A model generated the notes under the pieces. It made no database searches. It was not told where the DNA came from and saw only the letters and a list, made by a program, of their open reading frames with translations. Source: Bradyrhizobium arachidis (GTDB lineage: Bacteria; Pseudomonadota; Alphaproteobacteria; Rhizobiales; Xanthobacteraceae). From it: a stretch of 64,000 bases of DNA. The DNA lies in assembly GCF_015291705.1 (NCBI RefSeq), contig NZ_CP030050.1, forward strand, positions 2,480,001 to 2,544,000. Direction: 5' to 3'. Positions 1-8,916 of the stretch are shown piece by piece. Positions within the stretch are counted from its first letter, which is position 1. Each line of letters opens with the position of its first letter. The position numbers and the translations under genes are program-made.

Positions 1-417
1 TGGCAAATCCAGGAAATATTCATCGCCATCGCCTGGCCGAAGATGTCTTTGAACAACCGGAGTGAAGTCGAACCTGCGAACCTCATCCAGCTCACGTTCG
101 AAGGATCGAGCCGCGATGCAATCGGCATCGATGAACAATGTCTCTTCAAACGGCGTATACTGGTCAATGTACATCTTCTGGCGAACGCCCCGCCCGAGGG
201 ACCGTCGCGCGGGAACGATGTGGTCGTAGATGCTGGCCAGCCTTCCAGTTTCGTCATCCGTGACGACGGCTATCGGATATCCCGGCATGTTGGCCTTGAG
301 CGACAGACCGAGGTAGTAGGCCTGGTTGATGTAATCCCGGGCACCGATCGCCAAGGTCAGAAATCCGATGACCGGCCTGATGCCGGCGCTTGACGGGTCT
401 GCTGACGGGGAATTCAT
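1..417 (-). CDS. Glycosyltransferase-like protein, C-terminally truncated by window edge
   Basis: An open frame reads from an ATG at 417 to the window edge without a stop (139 codons). The N-terminal part resembles a GT-A fold nucleotide-sugar transferase: a beta-strand start (PVIGFLTLAIG), a segment ending AVVTDDE, and a DxD-type metal/sugar-nucleotide motif, FIDADC, at residues 95-100. The catalytic C-terminal part lies outside the window. It is the next gene downstream of the O-antigen ligase-like gene on the same strand (59-nt gap), so it probably belongs to the same polysaccharide unit. The family assignment rests on the DxD context and neighbourhood; donor and acceptor cannot be told. 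Confidence 0.65.
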   Translation of the reverse strand, partial: MNSPSADPSSAGIRPVIGFLTLAIGARDYINQAYYLGLSLKANMPGYPIAVVTDDETGRLASIYDHIVPARRSLGRGVRQKMYIDQYTPFEETLFIDADCIAARSFERELDEVRRFDFTPVVQRHLRPGDGDEYFLDLP

Positions 418-476
418 GGGGTTTCCGTTGAGGTTCGGCGACGAAGAGATTGGCTAAATGTTGCTGAAACCAACGC

Positions 477-1880
477 CTATCTTGGCTGAGCTGCTGTTGC
501 AGAGGAAGATGGCATTTCGGCAAATGTCTGAAGCCGTCTCGGTGCCGGTTGGAGAACGCCAAACCGTAGCGCGAAATCCGCGCCGAATATCGCCCAAACG
601 TACCAGTTGTATGACAGATAATAGGGAAGATTATCTGAGTAGCTGATAAGGAGATTGACGACCCCGAAGCCGATGACGATGTAGGCCAAACGGGGGGCAC
701 GGCGTCTGTAGATGAAAACCGCACCAATTATGCCGAGATAGAGCATCAAGTAGGCGAGCAGTCCAAGGATCCCAAGTTCGTAGATCGTCTGGACATAAGC
801 ACTGTGAGCCTCAGTTGCGTGCTCTGAGAGCGGGAAAAAGTGAAGAGCATTTTTGCCGAGGGTGCCAAGCCCCTTGCCGAGGACCCGGGCGTCTGCGGAA
901 TCCTCCAACGCTCGTCCCCAGAGAAGCTGACGCCAACCGTAGGAATTAGCGACCACATAGCCGCTTTGGACGTCTTCGAAAGTGATCGTAGGCTCCGCCC
1001 CGATGCCTTCGAAGCGCTGGGAAACTACTGGGAGCATCAAGACAAGCGGAGCGCAAGGCAGCGCGACAAGCAGCTTGCGGTCAACGCCGATAGCGTAGAT
1101 GACGATGAAGGCGGCCATTCCGAGCCACGCCGACCGAGTTTGAGTTATAAGTAGAAAGGCAAGCAGGACGGGAATGTACGAGAACAGAAATGCTCGCCAG
1201 ATTGCCGTGACGTGGCGATGCGCTACCAGGTTATAGTACAAAATGGCGCAAATGACGGCGATCACATAGAACGCAAAGACGTTCGGGTGCGAGAATGTCG
1301 ATTGTAGCCGGTCACCTGTCATTCCTCCGAGGCCTCCCGTCGCAATTTGGTAGAAGGCGACGACGGTCGGAACAATCGACGAATAGATGATGCAAAGGAG
1401 TAGGTTGGCCACGTCCTCGATTGTTCTCAGAAGGATGAATGCCGACAAAAAGATTGCGGGGAACGTCAGCGTGCTCATCAGCAACCTCGCGCTGTCCCCG
1501 ACCTCGGTGGTGTAGGTTAGCGAGCCAGCCGCGATGATGAGGTAAGGTGCCCAGACCAGTATAGGTAGTTTAGACCGCGAACGCGACCAGTAAAGCAGCG
1601 CGACCGTTGCTATCAAAAGAGCTGCGAGGTTGAAAATCGCTCCGAGCGAAAAACCCCCCTCATCGCCGCCGCTCGTTCTACCGAAAAGTCCTATGACGAT
1701 TTCGGCGCTGGTGCGCGTGGCTAGGAGCCAAAAGAGCGCTGCTCTTGCGAGGGTCATTATTCGTTGCCGATCCGAGGTAAGAAGAGGCCGAAATTCTCGC
1801 CAATTTATCCGATTGGTAATGCCCGTGCCAGAGCCAGAAGACTGGTGGTCGTGCCCCTCTGCATTAATGTTAGCGCGCAA
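477..1880 (-). CDS. O-antigen ligase/polymerase-family membrane protein (Wzy_C-like)
   Basis: About 467 residues with roughly ten to twelve hydrophobic helices. Two family hallmarks are visible: TQTRSAWLG at residues 246-254, before the large periplasmic loop, and AHSAYVQTIYELG at 358-370, which matches the conserved His-containing motif of the O-antigen ligase/Wzy_C superfamily. Such proteins polymerise O units or transfer finished glycan to lipid A-core or to protein in the periplasm. The longest frame starts at a TTG at 1880 without a clear Shine-Dalgarno. An ATG at 1757 (MTLARAALFW), just before the first helix, is an alternative start. Polymerase and ligase cannot be separated by sequence reading alone. 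It lies in a cluster of polysaccharide genes. Confidence 0.8.
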   Translation of the reverse strand: MRANINAEGHDHQSSGSGTGITNRINWREFRPLLTSDRQRIMTLARAALFWLLATRTSAEIVIGLFGRTSGGDEGGFSLGAIFNLAALLIATVALLYWSRSRSKLPILVWAPYLIIAAGSLTYTTEVGDSARLLMSTLTFPAIFLSAFILLRTIEDVANLLLCIIYSSIVPTVVAFYQIATGGLGGMTGDRLQSTFSHPNVFAFYVIAVICAILYYNLVAHRHVTAIWRAFLFSYIPVLLAFLLITQTRSAWLGMAAFIVIYAIGVDRKLLVALPCAPLVLMLPVVSQRFEGIGAEPTITFEDVQSGYVVANSYGWRQLLWGRALEDSADARVLGKGLGTLGKNALHFFPLSEHATEAHSAYVQTIYELGILGLLAYLMLYLGIIGAVFIYRRRAPRLAYIVIGFGVVNLLISYSDNLPYYLSYNWYVWAIFGADFALRFGVLQPAPRRLQTFAEMPSSSATAAQPR

Positions 1881-2002
1881 ATGCTTGTCATTTCAGCTTG
1901 TCAGCGCGTGGACACAATGTCGGCATTTGTGATGGTTCCGAAACTATTCACGGAAATGACAACTTTTGTCCAGACTTGCGCATTTCTTCCCGGGATCTTA
2001 GG

Positions 2003-2316
2003 CAGGACCGTGCTGACGTCGATGGTCCGAGAGCTATCGCGGTTCTCGCTGCTTTTTCTTCCTCGTAGGGGTTCCGTTCCCTATCTCTCGGGAGGCTTCG
2101 TCGGGGTCGACGTTTTGTCGTCATTTCGGGCTACTCTTTCGGCCGCTTCTGCAGACTTGGTCGCTGTCCGTCGAAAAGCAGTTTTACATCCTCATGCCGC
2201 TGTCGATGGTAGCGAGCAGGTACTTCTTCGAGCGGACTTGGCGTTATCGGTTCTGGCCGGTCCTTTTGCTCTCGCTACTGTCCCGCGTCCACTGCTCCGC
2301 CCATTATCGCGAATGA
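2003..2316 (+). pseudogene. Remnant of an acyltransferase-3 (OafA/YrhL-type) gene
   Basis: Three pieces of an acyltransferase-3 protein occur in order but in three different frames. The N-terminal signature DVDGPRAIAVLAAF (near 2015-2056, frame ending in TAG) resembles the usual EIDGLRAIAVL start. GGFVGVDVL (2091-2117) lies in the next frame. QTWSLSVEKQFYILMPL (2152-2202) is in the third frame and ends at a TGA at 2314-2316. In intact relatives about 130 residues separate the GGFVGVDVFF and TWSLSVEEQFY motifs; here they are about 35 nt apart. The copy therefore carries at least one frameshift and a large internal deletion. It belongs to the long OafA branch, unlike the shorter intact acyltransferases in this window. 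Confidence 0.75.
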
Positions 2317-2996
2317 GGAGAAGGAGCGAATGTTTGTGAATTCGCCTTCGATCTTGAATGGTCCGAAATGAGCCAAGTCGTTGTTGCGAAATTTGTCGAC
2401 GTCTCGTAGTCGCTCCACAGATCCGACTTTTCAACAGCTTCCCGGAGCGGTACTTTTGCTCTGCGCGTCTGATCCTCATCGAGTGCGCACGCCAAGATGA
2501 GAGCCGCAGACCGCTCGTCCGTAAAGAGCGTCCTCGCCCCTGTCCACTGTCGAGGTTTTGTCCGACCGATCTGGTATAATTTTCGCGCGATGGTGTTTCC
2601 AGAAGAGCTCGAGCATGCGGCGAGCGTCCTTGACCTCCTGTATGACAAAGAACCCGGCTTCGATCTGACGGAGAAGATGCTTCGCTTTTAGGTGTTCTTC
2701 TCCTAGGACTTCGCGCAGTAGATAGATATCCAAATCGGATTGCTTGCCGGTCGGCGTCTTGCGTCCTTTTGCATTTTGCGGCGGATCGCAAGCCAAACAC
2801 ACGCGGCAGCTGCCGTCTAGGCTTCGTCTGCTCAGGTGGCTGCAACTCTTCTGAGTCCCCGCCCGCGTCCGCTCCCTCAGGGAGTCTCTTTCGCTCCTCT
2901 GAAGAGGGCGCTGTTCGCGTCCCTTGATCGCGCGTATCCATCTTGTAACCGCAATTCCCGCGCAGATTGTGTCATTAATTGCCGGAAGGACACCCA
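2317..2996. other. Unassigned stretch, probably degraded coding sequence
   Basis: No convincing gene was found here. On the minus strand two overlapping frames (about 2997-2476 and 2648-2304) contain protein-like pieces such as EVLGEEHLKAKHLLRQIEAG and AALILACALDEDQTRRAKV, which may be one frameshifted gene. I do not recognise the family. The plus-strand frames look random. Confidence 0.4.
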
Positions 2997-4669
2997 ATGT
3001 TTGGGGACGCTTTCGATAGATCGCAGAGCGCTGCCGAGGTCACGATCATCGGAGCGGGTCCTGTAGGTCTCGCAATCGCGCTCGAGCTCGATCGGCTGGG
3101 AATTTCCAGTCAGGTCCTCGAAGCCGGAGGTCTGAGGCGACGCCGATCAGTGGACAGTCTGTTCACCGCGCAACTCCAGACGCCGGCAACCCACGGCCCG
3201 CTCGAGGCCGTATCGGCAAAAATGTACGGCGGAACATCCAATCTTTGGGCCGGAGCCTGCGTGGCCTACGATCCGATCGACTTCAAGGAGCGGAAATTTG
3301 TAAGCGACGGAGCATGGCCGGTCACATACGAGGATGTATCGCCGTTCTTCGAACCGGCCAGTCGCTTTCTTGACGCAGGCCCTGCGGAGTTCATTGCAGC
3401 CAATGTAGCTCACGGGTCTGACGATGAGTTTTCGTGTACGAATCTTGCGCGCTTCGCGGGCGAGAGGCGTAGCCAGGTCCGGCACGGTGGGGCCGCGGTT
3501 CGATCCGCCCACATCAGAGTATGCCTGAACACAGTCGTGACCGAGGTTTTCCTCTCAGGCGACGGTGTCGTCACTGAACTTGCCGTGGCATCGTCGGATG
3601 GATCGAAACTATCGCGATTACCCGTTCGAATGCTCGTCGTTGCGGCGGGAGGGATCGAGACGACAAGGTTAGCTTTGAATATGCAGCGCGATCGGCCCGA
3701 GCTGTTCGGCGGCGAAGCTGGCCCCCTCGGGCGATACTACATGAGCCATCTGATGGGCTCGATAGCGGACGTCAGATTTCTCAAGCCGCAATACGTTGAC
3801 CTGTTCGACTTCCAGAAAGACGCGAACGGAACCTATACAAGACGCCGATTCCAGCCGAGCGAAGCAGCACAAGAAAAATGGGGGCTGTCGAACACGGTGC
3901 TATGGCCGGAAGGCGCCATTGCAGATGCGAGGCATCAACGAGCGCTGCTCTCGCTGGTGTTCTTGTTGTCTGGCGCGAACGGTCTCGGGCGAGCCATCTT
4001 GCCGGAAGTCGTTCGGCGCCGATACAGCGAAAATATACTCGGAAGCACTGCTGCGGCACATCTGAGAAACCTCACGCCGGCAGCTTCAAGAGCGTCCGGG
4101 CTGACGCAAATGCGCTTTTGAGCCGGTGGCACGCAGAACCTCGGCCTCCAGGCTTCCTCATACGCAATCAAAACTCACAGTACAGGCTCGCCTATCATGC
4201 CGAGCATCTGCCCAACCAGGCGAGCCGGGTGACTTTGACGGGCGAGGTCGATCGGTTGGGCATGAACCGGATTGCGATCGACTTGCGCTTTACAGAAGCG
4301 GACGCAGCATCCCTCGAGAGATTACACCAGCGAATGTCGGAGTGGTTGAAGCGGGGAAGTCTCGCTCGGCTGGTGCTGCGGTGTAACCCATCCGATCAGC
4401 AAAAGACCGCTTTGCGACAGGCCAAGGATGGCACGCATCAACTCGGCATGACCCGTATGGCTTCATCGGCAAACGACGGGGTCGCGGACCGGAACCTTCG
4501 CGCTTTTGGCATCGCCAACCTGTACCTGTGCAGCACGTCCGTGTTGCCAACGTCCAGTCAAGCCAATCCAACGCTGATCGTCGTGGCGCTCGCTCTGAGA
4601 TTGTCGCATCACATAGCCCGCTTGTTCAAGTGGGGAGGAGTCTCACCAACCGAGGTGCGCACTCCTTAA
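2997..4669 (+). pseudogene. GMC-family FAD-dependent oxidoreductase, split by a frameshift
   Basis: The first frame starts at an ATG at 2997, preceded by GGAAGG about 8 nt upstream, and shows the FAD dinucleotide fold IIGAGPVGLAIALELDRLG (GxGxxG at residues 19-24) and the GMC segment YGGTSNLWAG. It stops at 4121. The C-terminal half continues in another frame to 4669 with typical GMC C-terminal motifs, HQLGMTRM and NLYLCSTSVLPTSSQANPT. The shift corresponds to the loss of one base (or gain of two) near 4068-4080, where HLRNL leaves one frame and GSFKSV enters the other. GMC enzymes oxidise alcohols or sugars. Here it lies among polysaccharide genes. It is probably inactive unless the shift is a sequencing error or programmed. 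Confidence 0.8.
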
Positions 4670-4701
4670 GGCATGCTCGTGCGCTTCCTCAAGGCGGGCG
4701 G

Positions 4702-5025
4702 TCACCAAGCCTGGTCCCGTTCCCAGCGCTCCCTTTCTTCAGCGGCGAGCCTGCGATATTCCCAACGACCATCTGGACGTCTTCGCCTCAAGACCGGCAG
4801 CTCGCACGTCCCCTCGGTGCCGTCGGTGAACCTGATTTTTCGCCAGAATTGCAGGGGACGGTATTCCTGCCAGCCATCGTCACGCCAATTCACTTGCCCA
4901 ATTTCCCGGTGGTGAATGCGGGTAAAGCGAACGGTTAAAGATGGTTCCAATTTTAGACTGTGGATCGGCTGACGCATGGCAACCGGGCTGAGTGCTATTA
5001 CCAGCGCGATCTCGCGCCGACTCAT
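4702..5025 (-). CDS. Small Trp/Arg-rich protein, divergent member of the local DQW family
   Basis: A 107-residue frame starting at ATG 5025, with an alternative ATG at 4977. Its C-terminal half (RRRRPDGRWEYRRLA then ERWERDQAW at the end) aligns by eye with two other 72-residue proteins in this window (5030-5248 and 29458-29676). These share a WRRR, GxWxY, PQ and terminal DQW pattern. The upstream paralogue ends TGG TGA and the ATG follows five bases after that stop begins, so the two are probably co-translated. No signal peptide or membrane helix is evident. The function is unknown; conservation between paralogues supports real coding. The N-terminal 45 residues have no counterpart in the others. 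Confidence 0.55.
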   Translation of the reverse strand: MSRREIALVIALSPVAMRQPIHSLKLEPSLTVRFTRIHHREIGQVNWRDDGWQEYRPLQFWRKIRFTDGTEGTCELPVLRRRRPDGRWEYRRLAAEERERWERDQAW

Positions 5026-5029
5026 GTCC

Positions 5030-5248
5030 TCACCATTGGTCGCGGCCTATATCTTCCGCGGCCTGCGGCTCCTGACGGTATTCCCACCTTCCGCCCATAC
5101 CTCGGCGGCGCCAGGTCTTGCCAGGATACAGCTCGCTCGATGTCCAACCGCCATCAAGTGTCCGGCGTGGAATGATCGGCGGTTTACATTCATGCCAATT
5201 GAATTCGGCGTCCGGATACTTCCGGTCCCGCCACCTAAAAAATCGCAT
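5030..5248 (-). CDS. Small Trp-rich protein of the DQW family
   Basis: This 72-residue protein starts MRFFRWRDRK and contains PPIIPRRTLDGGW, KTWRRRGMGGRWEYRQEPQ and a terminal RDQW. It matches the equally long protein at 29458-29676 over the whole length (PRRTxDGG, TWRRRG, GxWxY, PQ and DQW all in register), which is strong evidence that both are genuine genes. It is followed by a third, divergent relative at 4702-5025. The many Trp and Arg residues suggest a compact beta-rich domain binding an acidic partner, but that is a guess. No known family was recognised. Confidence 0.6.
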   Translation of the reverse strand: MRFFRWRDRKYPDAEFNWHECKPPIIPRRTLDGGWTSSELYPGKTWRRRGMGGRWEYRQEPQAAEDIGRDQW

Positions 5249-5404
5249 AAAGAGCCCTCAGTCAGCAAGGGCGTACCAGCGGCTGCATTGCACAATCAAC
5301 CCGCAATTTTACGGTTCGTCCGCTCTTCCAGATCGACCTTATTTCCCGGCGGGCGATAATGCCACCGTTGCTAGCTGTATGCGGGATTAGCAACCTCAGT
5401 CTGA

Positions 5405-6181
5405 TCACGGGGGTGGGAAGGCGTCGAAGTCCTGCACGATCGTGAAACTGACAGATCCGTCCGGATTTCGGGTTATCGAAACACTGAACGCGGCGGGTGT
5501 AAAATACATCTCGCCGGCGCCAGGGCCGAAATGACTGACGAGCATTCCGACCGCGACATCGAGTTTGGTCCAGCCCTTCGGTCCCGAATACGGGAAGCCG
5601 TGAGTCCCGGGTTCATCGAGGGTTTGCGATGGAAAAATTGTATAACCCCGTTTCATCGGCGCTTTTCGGCGTTCCTCGATCATTGTGCGGAACACCGGGT
5701 TGAGCGGATTTCCCCAATCAGGATCATTCCTCGTGGGTGCGGGGGCGCCTTAGCTATTAATCGAATGCGGCACAACGTGTAGCGCTGGCTCCGATCCAAT
5801 GTTCTTCATGTGGACATTGAGCTTCAGCATCTCGTCATCGCCGAAGGGCTCTATCGTAGGCTTGTCGACCGCAACGATGATCCATGGTCGCTGTGTCGGG
5901 TCGAATTGCTGGCGAGCAAGTGCAGTCTGATCCTGCATTTGTCTGAGCTGCTTCTGTGCTGCGCACATCTGCCCGAAAGCAAAAGCCGCGGCGACGATGG
6001 CAGCAACGAAGGCAAGCACTGGCACGACCGCTACCAACCAGTTCCTGAAGCACTCCGCCGCGCTTTCGTTCGGAGCGCACCAAGCGGGGTTACGCATTGC
6101 GAAGGTGATGAGTGCAAGGCCGAGGGCTACGACGAAAAGGCCGCCGAGCGCGACGAGAATTGCGGAAACAAGGCTATTCAC
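5405..6181 (-). pseudogene. Membrane-anchored coiled-coil protein interrupted by an in-frame TAA
   Basis: Translation from a GTG at 6181, preceded by AAGGGAG, gives two N-terminal transmembrane helices (SLVSAILVALGGLFVVALG and VVPVLAFVAAIVAAAFAFG). A short coiled coil follows (CAAQKQLRQMQDQTALARQQ), then a soluble domain beginning RPWIIVAVDKPTIEPF. The frame hits a TAA at 5750-5752 but continues open in the same frame down to 5405, with a protein-like tail (MKRGYTIFPSQTLDEPG and ITRNPDGSVSFTIVQD). This membrane, coil and beta-domain layout is a frequent hypothetical-protein architecture in rhizobia. The simplest reading is one nonsense mutation in a roughly 258-codon gene. The N-terminal 143 residues could still be made. 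Confidence 0.6.
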
Positions 6182-6254
6182 GTCGATCTCCCTTAGAACC
6201 AGAGATTGCACAGCGACAACTTCAAGCTGATCGACTTCTCCAAGAAGATCGTGA

Positions 6255-6608
6255 TTCCGACGAAGCGCGAGGCTTCCGCCGGCGCGATCGAGCCTGCCGG
6301 CGCCGCGGATCGCGAGCGATATCATGGAGCCTCTGCAGAGCCAGCTCGATGGCAAGTTCTACGGCTAGAAGTCAGTGCTCCGCGCGACGTATCGCCAGGC
6401 TGGCGTGGTCGAGGTCGGCAACGATCCCGCGCGTAACTGGCCCTTCGAGCGGCCGAAGACGCCGCGGAAAGAGATCAAGAGCGTCGTTGATCGCGCCCGC
6501 GCGCGCTTCGAACGTGGCGAGCGGTTCAGCCGCACGCCGAAGGGAATTAGCCTGCACAAAATGCCCAGCGGGGCAGCAATGCTGTTTGACCACTTGGTGG
6601 AGCTCTAA
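6255..6608 (+). pseudogene. Probable phage-derived gene remnant
   Basis: One frame reads ASDIMEPLQSQLDGKFYG, a TAG at 6366-6368, then VLRATYRQAGVVEVGNDPA and a charged tail ending at 6608. The pattern (a DI/L.PY..x.DG start, then a replication-like block ending C/G-VEVGN) resembles a small conserved phage structural-region protein as I remember it; this could not be checked. The start lacks a good ribosome-binding site and the stop is internal. I regard it as a decayed prophage fragment. No other phage genes are recognisable around it. Confidence 0.35.
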
Positions 6609-7469
6609 CGGACAATACAATAGATTCCGCAACGAAGATCCGGCCCAAAATATAAAGCCAGCTACTCATCGCTGCCAGAGCGGCCGCGCCGAAGGCAACC
6701 TCGATGATGAGCTCCTGGATTCCGTTTATATGAGAGGCATCCGTCGTTTTATCGCCGGCTCGCTCGACCACACCCATGCGCACGGAATGCATCCGGGAAA
6801 AACCGGCAACAGACGCGATAGCCCTCGCGTTCCGCGCCTTTCATGCGGTCTTTTCAAGGCCGAACAGAGCTGGCGTCGGCCGAGCCTCTTCCCATAGTTC
6901 GCGGCGCGCTGCGTACGAGCCGCAAGCGAAGGGTAACTAGGCTACACGGAATCCCAGCGGGGGCTACCCGACGCATGGCTGGAAGGCCTCACTCTCAGAC
7001 AGGACATGCCCATGACGACGGATGTTTTCGCCTGAAACAACAAATAAGGCTATAATCGGAGGGAGCCCACTTTGTCTCCCCCTTCGGTCTCCTGTGTGAG
7101 AAGACCCTTTGCTCCCTCAAGACGAGCGCGGGACTGCATTATATCGACTACGGCCACTTCCCGGAGAAGGGTAGCCTCGCGGCGGTCAAGTCCATCTTTC
7201 TGCTGATATCGGGTGTCGAGGCAAGGACTTCGGAGGCGCATTGACGCCTGCCTCGAGGGGAGGATAACCGCCTTTCGGCCTCCAATCCGATGTGCTAGTG
7301 AGCACCGTCTTCATCGCAAATGGGCAGCGCCGGACCGCTTCGTTTGCGACAATCTCCATCTCGACCGGGCCAAAAACGGAACGGCGGCGTTGAAATATCG
7401 TCGCTTCGTCGGCTCTAACTTGGGCCGTCTATCCGTGACGATAGGCTCTCTCGCTAGAACAAGCCCTGC
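6609..7469. other. Intergenic/degraded region upstream of the flippase gene
   Basis: About 860 bases without a supported gene. Short open frames are present on both strands, but none has a convincing ribosome-binding site or family features. No tRNA or strong terminator was seen. The promoter of the downstream flippase gene must lie here. Confidence 0.4.
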
Positions 7470-8777
7470 ATGTCGTTAACCAGCTTGATCCGCAGTTACT
7501 GGGGCCGTCCACTGGTGCGTAGCATCGCCGTGGTGTTGACGGGTACGGCCGCGGCCCAGGTGATTACTGTCGCTGCTTCGCCGATCCTCAGCCGGTTGTT
7601 CGACCCGGCGGCCTTCGGCGCGCTCGGGACGTTCATGGCGATCGTCGTGCTCGTCAACGCGGTTGCGACGCTGACTTATTCCGCCGCCATCGTGCTGCCG
7701 GCCCACGACGACGATGCTCTAGCGCTGGTCTGGGTGAGCTTGCTGTCGTCGTTTGCCGTTGCTACCGCGTTGTTGCTGGGCATCGGCCTTTACCTGGGTT
7801 GGCTCGATCGCGTGGAGACCACGCAATTTCTCCTGTTTGTGCTGCCGCTCCAGGTGGTCTTTGAAGCGCTGCTACAAGCGGCCCAGCAATGGATGCTCCG
7901 AAAGAAGCGATACGCCACATCGGCCAGGGTCATCATCGCCCAGGCGATCGTCGTGAGTCTTTCAAAGGTGCTGGTCGGCGTATTCTGGCCTACGGCTTTC
8001 GCGTTGATCCTGGTGTCGATGCTCGCGAGCCCATTCAGCTCGGTCGTGTTCCTGCTCTGGCTGAATGTCGGTGGTGAGCGCTGGCCGGCGTGGGTCTCCG
8101 TGCAGCGGACGCGGCTCATGGCGCGCAGATATGTCGACTTCCCGCTGTTCAGGGCGCCGCAGACGTTGGTCAGCGCGGTATCACAAAGCAGTCCGCTTCT
8201 GCTGCTGGCGGTCTTCCACGGCCACGTCGCCGCAGGCTTTTTTTCCTTGTGCAATTCCGCATTGGGAGCTCCCGCGTGGCTGCTGGCAAAGACGATCAAC
8301 GACATCTTCTTTCCGCGGTTGGCGGAACTCGCAAATCATGGCCAGGAAACGCGTCCACTGCTCCTCAAGGCGACCGGTGCGCTGTGCGCGATCACGGCGT
8401 TGCCCTTCGGGATTCTGATCCTCTTCGGCCCGCAGATCTTCGGCCTGGTCTTCGGCGCCAAGTGGACCGAGGCGGGTAGTTATAGCCAGTTCCTGTCCTT
8501 CGTGTTTCTGACCGCGATCATCACGAGACCCGCCTTTGCGGCAGCATCGGTCTATCGCGTCCAGCCCGCCTACCTGGTCTATGAGATCCTGAGCATCATC
8601 GTGAGGCTTGGCGCCCTCTCGATCAACGTCTTCGTCAAGACCGACCCGATCGTGCCGGTTGCGCTGTTCAGCTTGGCCGGCTCGTTGGCCAACATCGGTT
8701 TCCTCGGCTATATCCTCGGCGTGGCGACGAAGTTCGATCGCAAGCTCAAGCTGGAAAAACAGTCGACCCAGACCTAA
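7470..8777 (+). CDS. Wzx-like flippase / polysaccharide biosynthesis membrane protein
   Basis: A 435-residue protein with about twelve hydrophobic segments and the layout of the polysaccharide-transport branch of the MOP superfamily. The N-terminal part, TAAAQVITVAASPILSRLFD, followed by FGALGTFMAIV, is the typical start of Wzx/RfbX-type translocases (LxRLyxPexFGxxxxf). These proteins flip undecaprenyl-linked oligosaccharide units across the inner membrane. It lies convergent to an acyltransferase gene and next to the rml operon, so it probably exports the locus glycan. The start is the ATG at 7470, with only a weak Shine-Dalgarno. Length and topology are normal for the family. Confidence 0.85.
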   Translation: MSLTSLIRSYWGRPLVRSIAVVLTGTAAAQVITVAASPILSRLFDPAAFGALGTFMAIVVLVNAVATLTYSAAIVLPAHDDDALALVWVSLLSSFAVATALLLGIGLYLGWLDRVETTQFLLFVLPLQVVFEALLQAAQQWMLRKKRYATSARVIIAQAIVVSLSKVLVGVFWPTAFALILVSMLASPFSSVVFLLWLNVGGERWPAWVSVQRTRLMARRYVDFPLFRAPQTLVSAVSQSSPLLLLAVFHGHVAAGFFSLCNSALGAPAWLLAKTINDIFFPRLAELANHGQETRPLLLKATGALCAITALPFGILILFGPQIFGLVFGAKWTEAGSYSQFLSFVFLTAIITRPAFAAASVYRVQPAYLVYEILSIIVRLGALSINVFVKTDPIVPVALFSLAGSLANIGFLGYILGVATKFDRKLKLEKQSTQT

Positions 8778-8822
8778 GCGCCGCGACGGCTTAGAGCCTG
8801 CCCGTCGCCGTCAGGCTCTGAA

Positions 8823-8916
8823 GCATGATCCGGACAAGTGCGCAGCGGTTTTCCGAAAAGGGTCATGCCCAACAATAAAGCGCGATGACGATTCATCCTT
8901 ATCTCGTCGCGCTTTA
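8823..8916. repeat. RIME-like dispersed palindromic repeat, copy 1
   Basis: GCATGATCCGGACAAGTGCG and the following bases match the repeat at 34112-34178 (ATCCGGA-AAGTGCGCAGCGGTTTTCCGA, interrupted by one substitution). It continues into an inverted repeat with arms AAAGCGCGATGA and a GTCGCGCTTT segment ending at 8916. This is the style of rhizobial intergenic mosaic elements. Its end supplies the TAA stop of the acyltransferase gene on the minus strand. Confidence 0.8.

Noticed and set aside
2192..2941. 249-codon minus-strand frame
   Set aside because: Overlaps the acyltransferase remnant and has Arg/Ser-rich random composition.
6547..6777. Small minus-strand frame with a hydrophobic segment (SSWLYILGRIFVAESIVLSV)
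   Set aside because: No ribosome-binding site, overlaps the phage-like remnant, and no paralogue supports it. It could be real, but the evidence is too thin.
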